Positions 15,380-23,890 are shown, numbered from the stretch's first letter. The stretch is 64,000 nt of DNA from Gordonia prachuapensis (GCF_036350515.1 NZ_JAZDUE010000002.1:186001-250000), one strand, 5' to 3'. The notes: generated by a model not told the origin, from the sequence alone. Program-made: numbers and translations.

Positions 15380-17239
15380 GTGCCGGTTGAGACGCAGGAC
15401 GAGCTGAACCTACCTGATGACCAGGACACCGAGTCCCAGGAGAGATGGATGATGCCCCAACCCGGTTTGTGGTTGGGTCTGGTCATCGGTCTGGTCTGTG
15501 TCTCGGTCGCCGCAATGTGCTGGGCGTGGTTCCACCGCACACCGCCGGTGGTGCACGACGATCTCGACGACACGATGGCTCTTCTTCGTCAGTCCTTCGT
15601 GGTGGTTGGGGTCGCCGGAACTCTGGTCTCGATCTATCTCGCCGCCGGTGTCTCACGAAGTGAGGAAACGTCACGGCGACATCTGCTCGCACTGACCGCG
15701 CCGACGCTCGCGGTCATCGGAGCCATTGGGCTCATCGCGTGGTATCGCCCCGATACCCGGGAGGAATTCGGTGGCGCCGCTTACGAACAGCGGCTTCCGG
15801 GCTCGGGCAACGCCCATGCCGCCGCAGCCATAGCGTGGTGGACCGCGTGCTTTGCCGTGATCGCGCTTGCTCTCGTCGCATTCCGCGCCTACCGGCCGTA
15901 CTACGATTTCACTTCGGAGCCCGAGTCACCTCGAAAGCCGGCCATTCGCGCTGTTGCGGCGGCGATGGCGGTCCTTCTCGCGGGCGGGATCGCCGTGGGC
16001 ATCGCGACTTATGATTCACCGTGGTACGACGGGCAGACTGCTTCCGACGTGTCAGTACCTTCGATTCCTGACCGCCCAGGCCAAGTTCGCTACGCCGTCG
16101 ACTCTCAGCAGAGTCTCGTCGTTGCGGGCGCAGGCTACGCCGTGGTCAACGAGGCCTCGGACGACGTGCCGGACGGGCAGGACACGATCGAGGGATACAA
16201 CGGCGCCACCGGAGAACGCCTGTGGTGGTTCACCGCTCGCGGTACAACAGTTACTTCGATATGGTCCACGGGAGTTGGCGCGTCGAGTGTCGTTGTGGCG
16301 AGGGTCTTCGCGTATGGTTCGGACGGCCCTTCAGGTAACCCCTACATCGCCCTCGATGCGACGACCGGGGAACACCTCTGGACCAAATGGCTGGACAGCG
16401 CGGGCGACTCGGATGGCCCATTCGATGTGATCAGCGATTCGGTTCTGCTGCAACGCGAACGGCTACCGGAAACCGATGTGCAAGCGGACGCCGCGCCGCG
16501 CTGGCAGTGGACGGCGCTCTCGCCACGGACCGGTGACCCCATGTGGACGCGGACCATGACGGAAGGGTACTGCCCCGCGTCTCCGCGAACGGCCGATCGA
16601 TCGATTGTACTGACGACCTGCAGTGACGATTCGGACGTGATCGCCACAGTGCTCGACGCAGCCACGGGTCGGGAAGAACGTCGTATCCGCCGGTCGGATC
16701 TCGGTGTCGATGTCGGCGGCGACACCGCTGTCTCGATCGATGGAACCCAGGGGAAATACGCAATCGCCACGATATCCGCGCCAACCCGCGACACAGTCGC
16801 TGAGACCGCCGTACTCATCAACGTCGTCACCGGCCGCGAGGCCCACCGCTTCCCGACCGGCGATCGCGCGACCTTCATCGACGGCGACGCCCTGGTGGTC
16901 CGGAGACCCGATCGACCCGGTTCGGACTCGCTGTCCCTCTTCGATATCGCCTCGAGGGCATCGATTCCGACCGGCCTGTACGCCGAGGACTCACTGCGCG
17001 TGCCGCTGCCGTGGAAGGGGCTAGCCGAGAGCTGGGTCGGGGCCGGGTCCCTTGTTCCCTTCGATGAGAGCACCACAGAGAGCGAATCGGCATCGAGAGA
17101 CTACGACCTGTGGACGATTTCCCGAACCGGAGATCGAGAACAGGTGCCCGATCCGTGCACCTCAGACCGCTTCGATCTCAGGACAATGCCGGGAGCACTT
17201 GTGGTCGACTGCACGACGCAGCGCATCGCGATGAATTGA
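15380..17239 (+). CDS. Membrane-anchored PQQ-like beta-propeller protein (paralogue 2)
   Basis: 619 residues from GTG 15380. An acidic cytoplasmic N-terminus (residues 1-27) is followed by four to five membrane helices up to about residue 215. An extracytoplasmic propeller with blade motifs 'YNGATGERLWWF', 'LDATTGEHLWTKWL', 'LSPRTGDPMWTRTM' and 'LDAATGREERRI' comes next. The C-terminus has the Cys pair 'VPDPCTSDRF' and 'ALVVDCTTQRI', which aligns with the pair in the divergent neighbour. Codon use is less biased to G/C at third positions than in the flanking housekeeping genes. The two genes look like an old duplication arranged head to head. Function unknown; roles in envelope protein assembly or sensing are only guesses. 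Confidence 0.82.
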   Translation: MPVETQDELNLPDDQDTESQERWMMPQPGLWLGLVIGLVCVSVAAMCWAWFHRTPPVVHDDLDDTMALLRQSFVVVGVAGTLVSIYLAAGVSRSEETSRRHLLALTAPTLAVIGAIGLIAWYRPDTREEFGGAAYEQRLPGSGNAHAAAAIAWWTACFAVIALALVAFRAYRPYYDFTSEPESPRKPAIRAVAAAMAVLLAGGIAVGIATYDSPWYDGQTASDVSVPSIPDRPGQVRYAVDSQQSLVVAGAGYAVVNEASDDVPDGQDTIEGYNGATGERLWWFTARGTTVTSIWSTGVGASSVVVARVFAYGSDGPSGNPYIALDATTGEHLWTKWLDSAGDSDGPFDVISDSVLLQRERLPETDVQADAAPRWQWTALSPRTGDPMWTRTMTEGYCPASPRTADRSIVLTTCSDDSDVIATVLDAATGREERRIRRSDLGVDVGGDTAVSIDGTQGKYAIATISAPTRDTVAETAVLINVVTGREAHRFPTGDRATFIDGDALVVRRPDRPGSDSLSLFDIASRASIPTGLYAEDSLRVPLPWKGLAESWVGAGSLVPFDESTTESESASRDYDLWTISRTGDREQVPDPCTSDRFDLRTMPGALVVDCTTQRIAMN

Positions 17240-17263
17240 ACGTCCGTCACACGTGAGCAGCCT

Positions 17264-18676
17264 TCAGCTCTCCTGAATCCGCGCGAACGGCCGTGCCGCT
17301 TCGAGTTCGAATGCCAGCTCCAAGAGCAGGCGCTCCCGCCCGAAGTCCGCGGCGAAGTGGATGCCCAACGGCAGTCCGTCCGACGTCCGGCCCAGGGGCA
17401 GACTCATCGCAGGTGTACCGGAGGTGTTGTTCGCGGGGGTATAGGCGACGTAGTGCACCAGTCGGTCGAAGATCTCGTCGAAGTCGCCTGCCGGGTCCAG
17501 GTATCCGATCCTCGGTGTGGTGTGTGCCAGTGTCGGCGACAGCAATAGGTCGTATCGGTCGTAGACGGTCCGGAACCGTGCGGTGGCCCGCTTGAGTCCG
17601 ATGATGGTTGACGGCGTACGCCAGAATCCACGCGCAAACCTCCGCGACAGCCCTCGGGTGAAGGGATCGAGGGCATCCGGATCGAAGCCTTTGCCGACCA
17701 ACAGCTTTCCGGCCCGCTCCATCGAGAACGCGAGCATCGACCAGTAATCGGTGAACTGCCGCACGAATGTCTCGTCGAGCGGGACCGGTGTCGGCTCGAC
17801 GAGATGTCCCAGCGAAGTGAGCAGGTCCGCGACGTCGGCGATCGCCGCCGACGTGTCGTCGTCGATCGGACGGCCGGTGACCGTGTCGGTGATCATCCCG
17901 ATTCGCAGTCGCCGCGTGCCCGGACCCTCCACGAGCCCGACGATCGGCATCGCGTCCGGCCGCCGGAAGTGTTCGGCGTCGGCGATGAAATGTGCTGTGT
18001 CGCGGACGGTTCTGCTGAGAATGCCGTTGGAGATGATGTCGACCGGGAGAATGCGGCCCGTCTCGGACGGCGCCACCCGTCCTCGACTCGGTTTGAGCCC
18101 GACCAGTCCGCACGCTGCCGCCGGGATACGGATCGATCCGCCGCCGTCGTTGCCGTGCGCGATCGGCAGCGCGCCCGCCGCAACCAGCGCGGCCGATCCT
18201 CCCGATGATGCGCCGGCGGAATAGTCGGTGTCCCAAGGGTTTCGCGTTGGCGGCCGGTCAACGAACTCCGTCGTGGCCGTGAGCCCGTAGGCCGGCAGCG
18301 TGGAGGCACCGACGATGTTGACGCCGGTCGACAGGAACTGCTCGGTGAACGGTTCGTTGCCCTTCGCCGGTAGATCGGGCATCGCCGCCGAGCCGTTGCC
18401 CACCGGCAGGCCTTCGAACACGGTGTTGTTCTTGATGATCGACGGCACACCGGCGAACGATCCAGTGGGGAAACGACGGTCGAGGGCACGGTCGCGGGCG
18501 CGTTCGCGGTCGTCGACGGCGATCGCGTTCAGATGGGGTTCGACCTTGTCGATCCGGCCCAGCGCGGCCTCGAGCGCGTCGTCGGCCGAGATCTCCCCGG
18601 ACCGGATCGCGGCGGCCACCCCCACCCCGTCCAGGTCCCCGAGTGCATCATCGCCGAAGGCATGAACGCAGCGCAT
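17264..18676 (-). CDS. Amidase signature family hydrolase
   Basis: 470 residues with the amidase signature. The catalytic Lys is in 'GVPSIIKNNTVF' (the usual KD is KN here). The Ser pair follows in 'AGASSGGSAALVAAG' (cis-Ser) and 'GNDGGGSIRIPAAACG' (nucleophile). These enzymes hydrolyse a wide range of carboxamides, and the substrate cannot be predicted. Related mycobacterial proteins are annotated amiA-amiD. It lies 29 bases downstream of the TetR gene at 18706 on the same strand, so the two may be co-transcribed. It converges with the propeller gene, leaving only 24 bases between stops. Confidence 0.9.
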   Translation of the reverse strand: MRCVHAFGDDALGDLDGVGVAAAIRSGEISADDALEAALGRIDKVEPHLNAIAVDDRERARDRALDRRFPTGSFAGVPSIIKNNTVFEGLPVGNGSAAMPDLPAKGNEPFTEQFLSTGVNIVGASTLPAYGLTATTEFVDRPPTRNPWDTDYSAGASSGGSAALVAAGALPIAHGNDGGGSIRIPAAACGLVGLKPSRGRVAPSETGRILPVDIISNGILSRTVRDTAHFIADAEHFRRPDAMPIVGLVEGPGTRRLRIGMITDTVTGRPIDDDTSAAIADVADLLTSLGHLVEPTPVPLDETFVRQFTDYWSMLAFSMERAGKLLVGKGFDPDALDPFTRGLSRRFARGFWRTPSTIIGLKRATARFRTVYDRYDLLLSPTLAHTTPRIGYLDPAGDFDEIFDRLVHYVAYTPANNTSGTPAMSLPLGRTSDGLPLGIHFAADFGRERLLLELAFELEAARPFARIQES

Positions 18677-18705
18677 CAGCCGAGCCTAACGCCCGGCACC
18701 GCCCC

Positions 18706-19329
18706 CTAGCGCGATGCGCTGCCCGATTCGGTCATGCGCATGACATCGGCGGTCAGTGTCTCCGCGTAGGTGTCGTCGAGCGCGAGGCCGAACACCGCAT
18801 GGTGGTAGAGGGGCGCGATCACATGGTCGAGGATCTGACGCACCGACGGCGTGGCCTCGCCGCGCTGCGCGGCGCGGCCCACCATCTCCTCCGCCTGCTC
18901 GCGGCGGATCTCCCAGCACGGGCATTCTTCGACCACATCGTTGCGGGCGAACACCATCGCGCGCAGGTACGCGCGTCGCTTCGGTCTGCCGATGTCGGCG
19001 GCGATGATCCGCGACCACTCCGCGAGGTCGTCGTCGAGCACGCCGGTGTCGGGCAACGGCTCACCCTGGGTCAACGCGGCGACGGCCACCTCGCCGAGCA
19101 GAGTCTCGATGGAACCCCAGCGCCGGTAGATGCTGGTCGGGTTCACGCCGGCGACCTCGGCGACCTCCGGGATGGTCATGGTGTCGCGCTGCCCGGAACC
19201 CACGAGTTGTCCGACCGCGGAGAAGACCGCCGACTGCACACGCGCACTGCGTCCGCCCGGTCGCCGCGCCCTGTCCGCGGAAGCGGAGGGACGCGGGGAG
19301 GCGGCGCTGGAACCACTCATACACGCCAT
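18706..19329 (-). CDS. TetR family regulator of the adjacent MFS gene
   Basis: 207 residues. The N-terminal region is Arg/Ser-rich and probably disordered. The HTH follows: 'MTIPEVAEVAGVNPTSIYRRWGSIETLL', with the recognition helix NPTSIYRRW typical of the subset annotated with TetR_C_16/C_33 domains. The C-terminal domain contains 'RAYLRAMVFARNDVVEECPCWE', with two nearby Cys. Start choice is between 19329 and 19320. It is divergent from an MFS transporter across 79 bases that contain two copies of GCAAAT(N4)TTGCTTTAG, so it likely represses itself and the transporter. Confidence 0.88.
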   Translation of the reverse strand: MACMSGSSAASPRPSASADRARRPGGRSARVQSAVFSAVGQLVGSGQRDTMTIPEVAEVAGVNPTSIYRRWGSIETLLGEVAVAALTQGEPLPDTGVLDDDLAEWSRIIAADIGRPKRRAYLRAMVFARNDVVEECPCWEIRREQAEEMVGRAAQRGEATPSVRQILDHVIAPLYHHAVFGLALDDTYAETLTADVMRMTESGSASR

Positions 19330-19333
19330 TATT

Positions 19334-19352
19334 GCAAATCGAGTTGCTTTAG
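19334..19352. promoter_or_regulatory. TetR operator candidate, copy 1
   Basis: GCAAATCGAGTTGCTTTAG has a GCAA(N6)TTGC dyad. It is repeated with identical flanks (GCAAAT and TTGCTTTAG) 48 bases downstream. It sits 5 bases upstream of the TetR start, where binding would block its own transcription or initiation. Confidence 0.6.
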
Positions 19353-19381
19353 CGAAGTCATCTGGCTACGTTGAATCTAAC

Positions 19382-19400
19382 GCAAATGGCTTTGCTTTAG
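19382..19400. promoter_or_regulatory. TetR operator candidate, copy 2
   Basis: GCAAATGGCTTTGCTTTAG contains the dyad GCAAA(N4)TTTGC and ends at the ribosome-binding site (TTAGGAG) of the MFS gene, 8 bases before its ATG. A repressor here would directly block the transporter mRNA start region. Confidence 0.6.
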
Positions 19401-19408
19401 GAGATCTC

Positions 19409-20665
19409 ATGACTCGGCTACACCCACACCGCGCGTTCTGGGTGATCGCAGCCACGTTCGTGATGGTCCTCTTCTCTTCGGCCGCGCCGTCGCCGCTGTA
19501 TCCCGTCTACCAGGAACTCTGGGGATTCTCGGCGTTCACCTTGACCGCGGTCTTCGCGATCTATGTGGTCACGATGCTGGTCAGTCTGCTCACCGTGGGA
19601 TCTCTGTCCGACCACATCGGCCGACGACCCGTGCTCGCGGTCGCACTCGCGCTGTTGATCGCGAGCATGATCCTGTTCGTCGTCGCCGACGACGTCGGCG
19701 TTCTGATGGCCGCCCGCGCACTGCAGGGCCTCGCCACCGGCGCAGCCATGGGAACCCTGACCGCAACCGTCGTCGACCTTCAGCCGACACCGCGTCTCGG
19801 GTCGGCGATCACCGGAGCCGCACCGGCGATCGGTCTCGCCGGCGGCGTCGCGGTCGCCGGGCTGCTCGTCGAGTACGCCCCGGCCCCGCGCTTCCTGATC
19901 TACGAGGTGATCCTCGGCCTGTTCGCGGCCCTCCTCATCGCCCTGCTCGTGGTGCCCGAGACGTCCGAGCGCGTGGGCTTCACCTCCCGACGACACCTGG
20001 TCACGACCCTGGCCCCGCAGGTACGCCTGCCCGCCGCGGTGCGTGGAGCCTTCTTCGCCGCGGTGCCCGCCCTGGTGGCCACCTGGTCGCTCGGCGGACT
20101 GTATCTGTCCCTCGGCTCGTCGGTGGTGGCCCGGGTCTTCGGGGTCGACAACCACGCCGAGGCCGGAGTACTGCTGTTCGTCTTCTTCGCCTCCGCGGCC
20201 GTCACCTCGCTGCTGATCACCGGGCGCGAGGCGAGCACCAAACTCGCCTACGGCTACCCGGCGCTCGCCGGCGGCGCGATCATCTCACTGGCCGGTGTGC
20301 TCACCGAGACACTGCCGCTCTACATCGTCGGCTCGATCGTGGCGGGCTCCGGATTCGCCGCCACGTTCCTCGGCGCACTCGACAGCATCATCGCCGCAAC
20401 ACCGACACAGCAACGCGGACAGGTTTTCTCATCGGTCTTCGTGGCCAGCTATCTCGCGTTCAGCCTGCCCGCGGTGGTGGCCGGACTGGCTGTGTCGCAC
20501 ATCGGGCTGCAGGAGACCGTCGTTGGGTACGTGGCCTACGTGCTGACGCTGGCGGTGGTCGGTGCGCTCGTGACCGCAGGTGTCCGCCGACGGTCGACGA
20601 GGAGGAACGGGTCGGACACGGCAGCCCCAGCGGAGTCCGACCGCACTCTCTCAGCGCGGCGCTGA
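19409..20665 (+). CDS. MFS transporter (drug/metabolite exporter type)
   Basis: 418 residues, 12 predicted helices. ATG at 19409 follows TAGGAG and begins with 'MTRLHPHRAFWVIAATFVMV'; an open frame extends upstream but runs through the operator region. The MFS loop 2-3 motif is present ('GSLSDHIGRRPVLAVAL'), as is the motif C-like 'GAAPAIGLAGGVAVAGLLV' in helix 5 that marks antiporter-type exporters. Members of this group export antibiotics or metabolites; the substrate is unknown. It is divergent from its probable TetR repressor and converges with the TetR gene at 20651 (15-base overlap). Confidence 0.9.
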   Translation: MTRLHPHRAFWVIAATFVMVLFSSAAPSPLYPVYQELWGFSAFTLTAVFAIYVVTMLVSLLTVGSLSDHIGRRPVLAVALALLIASMILFVVADDVGVLMAARALQGLATGAAMGTLTATVVDLQPTPRLGSAITGAAPAIGLAGGVAVAGLLVEYAPAPRFLIYEVILGLFAALLIALLVVPETSERVGFTSRRHLVTTLAPQVRLPAAVRGAFFAAVPALVATWSLGGLYLSLGSSVVARVFGVDNHAEAGVLLFVFFASAAVTSLLITGREASTKLAYGYPALAGGAIISLAGVLTETLPLYIVGSIVAGSGFAATFLGALDSIIAATPTQQRGQVFSSVFVASYLAFSLPAVVAGLAVSHIGLQETVVGYVAYVLTLAVVGALVTAGVRRRSTRRNGSDTAAPAESDRTLSARR

Positions 20666-21310
20666 CCCGTCGGCCCGAGCACCGACGATCCGCGCGGCCA
20701 TGTCCGCCTGGAACTCACCGATCTGCTCGGGCGTCATCGCGCCGGACTCCCGGTACCAACGCGCGACGTCGACGCCCATCGACAGCAGCAACGTCGTGGT
20801 CGCCTTCGGGTCGGTGACGTCGAAGACACCGCTCGCGATCCCCGCGTCGACGATCGCGCCGAGCCGCCGGGCCACCTCTTTGCGCATCACCCCGATGGCA
20901 TCGAGATGCTCCGTCGAGAGCGAGTCCAGCTCGTAGTTGACGACCCTCGACCACACGTGATCGCGGGCGTGATGGGCTGCCAGCGCACCGACCACGGCCC
21001 GCAGCCGCGCGGCGGGCGGCTGGGTGGGGTCATCGGCATCATCGATCAGCTTCAGGAACGCGCGGTGCCCGGCGCCAGAGAGCTCGTAGAGCACTTCCTC
21101 TTTGGAGCGGAAGTGTACGTAGACCGCCGCCGGGCTCATCTGAGCCCCGGTCGCGATGTCCCGGGTGGTCGTCGCGGCGAACCCCTTGGCAGCGAACGCC
21201 TCGACCGCGGCTCTCAACAGCCGAGAGCGAGCCGCCGCGCTGCGGGACGGCTGTTCCACGACTGACACCGGACCGGCTCCGTTCCGTTGACATTGACTTT
21301 GCGTTGACAT
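20651..21310 (-). CDS. TetR family regulator of the acyl-CoA dehydrogenase operon
   Basis: 219 residues (GTG 21268 is an alternative start that would free the two TTGACATTGAC repeats from coding sequence). The HTH is 'TTTRDIATGAQMSPAAVYVHFRSKEEVLYEL'. The C-terminal part with 'DSLSTEHLDAIGVMRKEVARRL' and 'VDVARWYRESGAMTPEQIGE' resembles the KstR2-like branch that responds to CoA thioesters. It is divergent from two acyl-CoA dehydrogenase genes, with an 18-base palindrome between them. The likely role is repression of this beta-oxidation-type operon until an acyl-CoA intermediate binds. The ligand is inferred, not shown. Confidence 0.88.
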   Translation of the reverse strand: MSTQSQCQRNGAGPVSVVEQPSRSAAARSRLLRAAVEAFAAKGFAATTTRDIATGAQMSPAAVYVHFRSKEEVLYELSGAGHRAFLKLIDDADDPTQPPAARLRAVVGALAAHHARDHVWSRVVNYELDSLSTEHLDAIGVMRKEVARRLGAIVDAGIASGVFDVTDPKATTTLLLSMGVDVARWYRESGAMTPEQIGEFQADMAARIVGARADGSAPR

Positions 21311-21314
21311 TGAC
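21285..21314. repeat. Direct repeat CGTTGACATTGAC x2
   Basis: Two identical 13-mers begin 17 bases apart (21285 and 21302). They overlap the first codons of the TetR gene as annotated, or its promoter if translation begins at GTG 21268. They could be paired regulator sites or tandem -35-like TTGACA elements. Confidence 0.55.
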
Positions 21315-21348
21315 AGAGGCCGCTGGTCGCGGCATAGTGCACGGTATC

Positions 21349-21366
21349 ACTAAGCAAGCGCTTAGT
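21349..21366. promoter_or_regulatory. Operator for the TetR regulator (KstR2-like motif)
   Basis: ACTAAGC-AAGC-GCTTAGT, perfect 7-base arms. Its inner 14 bases AGCAAGCGCTTAGT match 9 of the 10 fixed bases of the KstR2 motif as I recall it (AnCAAGnnCTTGnT). It lies midway between the divergent TetR and acyl-CoA dehydrogenase genes, 80 bases before the latter's ATG. Confidence 0.7.
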
Positions 21367-21445
21367 CAGCAGACGCCGGGCCACCGGCACGATCGAGTTT
21401 CGCGTCTGCGCCCCACATCCCCTGACCAGGAGTAAGACAGAACTC

Positions 21446-22642
21446 ATGCAGCTGAAATTCAGTCCCGAGGAAGAGGCATTCCGCGATGAGTTGCGGGCCA
21501 TCTTCGCGAAGGTCCCCGAGGAGATCCGCCGTCGCTCCGAGGCGGGCCAGATGAACTTCCCCGAGGACCTGGTCACCACCACCCGGGTTCTGAACGAGCA
21601 CGGCGTCGCGGTTCCGGGCTGGCCGAAGGAGTGGGGTGGCCGCGACTGGACCCCCATTCAGAGCCACATCTACCGCGAGGAGATGAGCCTGATGCACGTC
21701 CCGGAGCCGCTGGCGTTCAACGCCAGCATGATCGGGCCGGTCATCGCGCAGTTCGCGTCGCAGGAGATGAAGGAACGATTCCTGCCCAAGACCGCGAACC
21801 TCGACATCTGGTGGTGCCAGGGCTTCTCCGAGCCCGAGGCCGGTTCGGACCTCGCGTCGCTCAAGACCCGCGCGGTACGCGACGGTGACCACTACATCGT
21901 CAACGGCCAGAAGACCTGGACCACGCTCGGCCAGTTCGCCGACTGGATCTTCTGCCTCGTCCGCACCGACCCGGAGGTCAAGAAGCAGGCGGGTATCAGC
22001 ATGCTGCTGTTCCCGATGGACACCCCGGGCGTGGAGCTGCGACCGATTCAACTGATCGACGGCGGCTTCGAGGTCAACGAGGTCTTCTTCAACGACGTCC
22101 GAGTGCCGGTCGAGAACCTCGTCGGCAAGGAGAACGAGGGCTGGACGCAGGCCAAGTTCCTGCTCGGCAACGAGCGCAGCGGCATCGCCCGCATCGGTTA
22201 CACCAAGACCAAGCTCGCCAAGGCGAAGGAACTCGCCCGCGAGATCACGACGGCGTCCGGTGGCACGCTCCTGGAGGACCCGCTGTTCGCGGCCCGTCTC
22301 GCGGAACTCGAGAACGACCTCCTCGCCCTCGAGATGACCCAGCTGCGGGTGGCCGCGTCGTCGGCGGATGGCAAGCCGAACCCGGCGTCGTCGCTGCTGA
22401 AGCTGCGGGGCAGCCAGTTGCAGCAGGACGCCATGGAACTGCTCGCCGACATCGCCGGCGCAGACTCGCTGCCGGTCGCCGGCCTGGATGCGTCCGCCGA
22501 CAACGGCACCGCCGAGATCGCGGCGCCCGAATGGGCGCAGTTGTCCGTCCCGACCTACCTCAACTACCGCAAGGTCAGCATCTACGGCGGATCGTCCGAG
22601 GTTCAGCGCCAGATCATCGACAAGGCCGTGCTGGGCCTCTGA
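21446..22642 (+). CDS. Acyl-CoA dehydrogenase, subunit 1 of a probable heteromeric pair
   Basis: 398 residues, FAD-dependent acyl-CoA dehydrogenase fold. The N-terminal helical domain contains 'MNFPEDLVTTTRVLNEHG', the middle domain has 'WWCQGFSEPEAGSDLASLKT' and 'GQKTWTTLGQFADW', and the C-terminus ends 'YRKVSIYGGSSEVQR'. The usual catalytic Glu position (YEG in YEGT) is Gly here. A Glu in 'LLGNERSG' may serve instead, as in the isovaleryl-CoA dehydrogenase type. Paired adjacent genes of this kind in actinobacteria encode alpha2beta2 enzymes for steroid side-chain or branched acyl-CoA oxidation (ChsE type). The start follows CAGGAGTAAG. The second subunit gene starts 53 bases downstream. Confidence 0.88.
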   Translation: MQLKFSPEEEAFRDELRAIFAKVPEEIRRRSEAGQMNFPEDLVTTTRVLNEHGVAVPGWPKEWGGRDWTPIQSHIYREEMSLMHVPEPLAFNASMIGPVIAQFASQEMKERFLPKTANLDIWWCQGFSEPEAGSDLASLKTRAVRDGDHYIVNGQKTWTTLGQFADWIFCLVRTDPEVKKQAGISMLLFPMDTPGVELRPIQLIDGGFEVNEVFFNDVRVPVENLVGKENEGWTQAKFLLGNERSGIARIGYTKTKLAKAKELAREITTASGGTLLEDPLFAARLAELENDLLALEMTQLRVAASSADGKPNPASSLLKLRGSQLQQDAMELLADIAGADSLPVAGLDASADNGTAEIAAPEWAQLSVPTYLNYRKVSIYGGSSEVQRQIIDKAVLGL

Positions 22643-22694
22643 CGGCCCACCGCCTCAACACTTTTCACGACTCACGAGAACCTGGGAACCTTTC

Positions 22695-23807
22695 ATGGAT
22701 TTCGAACTTTCCGACGAACAGACGATGCTGCGCGACACCGTGCGCGAAGTGCTGACCCGCAAGTACGACGTCGAGACGCTGCGTAAGGTCACCGACACCG
22801 AACTCGGCTGGGACAAGGGGGTGTGGAAGTCGTTGGCCGACATCGGCATCCTCGGCCTGACCTTCCCCGAAGACGACGGTGGCATGGGCGCCGGGCCGGT
22901 GGAGTTCACCAGCGTGATGACCGAGATCGGTCGCGCCCTGGCACCTGAGCCCTACCTCGACGCCGTCCTCGTTCCGGGGTCGCTGGTTGCCGCGACCGCC
23001 GACCACGACACCCGCGCCGAGCTGCTCGGCGGGCTGGCCTCCGGTGAACTGCTGATGGCGTTCGCCCACCTCGAGGCCGGCGACCGCTGGCCGGGCGCGA
23101 AGGTCGCTACCACCGCCACCGACGGCAAGCTCACCGGCACCAAGGTGCTTGTGGGACATGGCGACTGCGCGGACAAGCTGGTCGTGTCGGCACGCACCGA
23201 CGACGGCGTCGGCCTGTTTCTGGTCGATGCGAACGCCGACGGTGTCACGCGCACCCCATACCGGACGCACGACCGTCGTCGTGGCGCACAGATCGAGTTC
23301 GCCGATGCCGCCGCAGTCCGTCTGGGCAGCGGCGACGCAGCGCAGGTCATCGCCGACGCCGAGGTCGGCATTCAGACCGCGCTGTGCGCCGAGGCCGTCG
23401 GCGCCATGGAGCGCGCCCTCGACCTCACGGTCGAATACCTGAAGACCCGCAAGCAGTTCGGCGTCACGTTGTCGCACTTCCAGACGCTCACCCAGCGCGC
23501 CGCCGACATGTACACCCAGCTGGAACTGGCCCGCAGCATGAGCCTGTACGCGACGACCGCGCTGTCGGACGGCATCTGCGACCCGACCATCGCCTCGCGC
23601 GCCAAGCTGCAGATCTGCCGCTCCGGCCGGGCCATCGGCCAGGAAGCGGTGCAGATGCACGGCGGTATCGGCATGACCGCCGAGTACCCGGTCGGCCACT
23701 ACCTGAGCCGGCTCACCGCGATCTCGCACACTCTCGGCGATGCCGCCGACCACGTGTCGGTCCTGGCACGCACGGTCGGCGACCACGAGATGGTGATGGT
23801 CGGCTGA
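22695..23807 (+). CDS. Acyl-CoA dehydrogenase, subunit 2
   Basis: 370 residues from ATG 22695. N-terminus 'MDFELSDEQTMLRDTVREV'. The middle domain is short and divergent, lacking the usual CxTEPxAGSD motif (here 'LLMAFAHLEAGDRWPG'), which suggests poor or no independent FAD/substrate chemistry. The C-terminal domain is canonical: 'EYLKTRKQFGVTLSHFQ', 'GQEAVQMHGGIGMTAEYPV', 'YLSRLTAI'. In characterised mycobacterial heteromeric dehydrogenases, one subunit supplies the catalytic base and the other completes the FAD site, which fits this pair. A 17-bp terminator hairpin follows, so the operon is the two dehydrogenases only. Confidence 0.87.
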   Translation: MDFELSDEQTMLRDTVREVLTRKYDVETLRKVTDTELGWDKGVWKSLADIGILGLTFPEDDGGMGAGPVEFTSVMTEIGRALAPEPYLDAVLVPGSLVAATADHDTRAELLGGLASGELLMAFAHLEAGDRWPGAKVATTATDGKLTGTKVLVGHGDCADKLVVSARTDDGVGLFLVDANADGVTRTPYRTHDRRRGAQIEFADAAAVRLGSGDAAQVIADAEVGIQTALCAEAVGAMERALDLTVEYLKTRKQFGVTLSHFQTLTQRAADMYTQLELARSMSLYATTALSDGICDPTIASRAKLQICRSGRAIGQEAVQMHGGIGMTAEYPVGHYLSRLTAISHTLGDAADHVSVLARTVGDHEMVMVG

Positions 23808-23828
23808 GGTCGATTCACAACTGACCGT

Positions 23829-23890
23829 CCAGGCCCCTGCCGCCCTTGAAGGGAGTGATCCCCACGGGGTGGCGGGGGCCTGGGCGTTTT
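23829..23890 (+). terminator. Intrinsic terminator after the dehydrogenase operon
   Basis: A 17-pair stem (CCAGGCCCCTGCCGCCC with GGGTGGCGGGGGCCTGG, two G-U pairs) with a 21-base loop, followed by GCGTTTT. It begins 22 bases after the stop of the second dehydrogenase gene. Confidence 0.8.

Noticed and set aside
17247..18236. Second minus-strand frame overlapping the amidase gene
   Set aside because: Arg-rich translation with no motif; the amidase frame holds the Lys-Ser-Ser triad.
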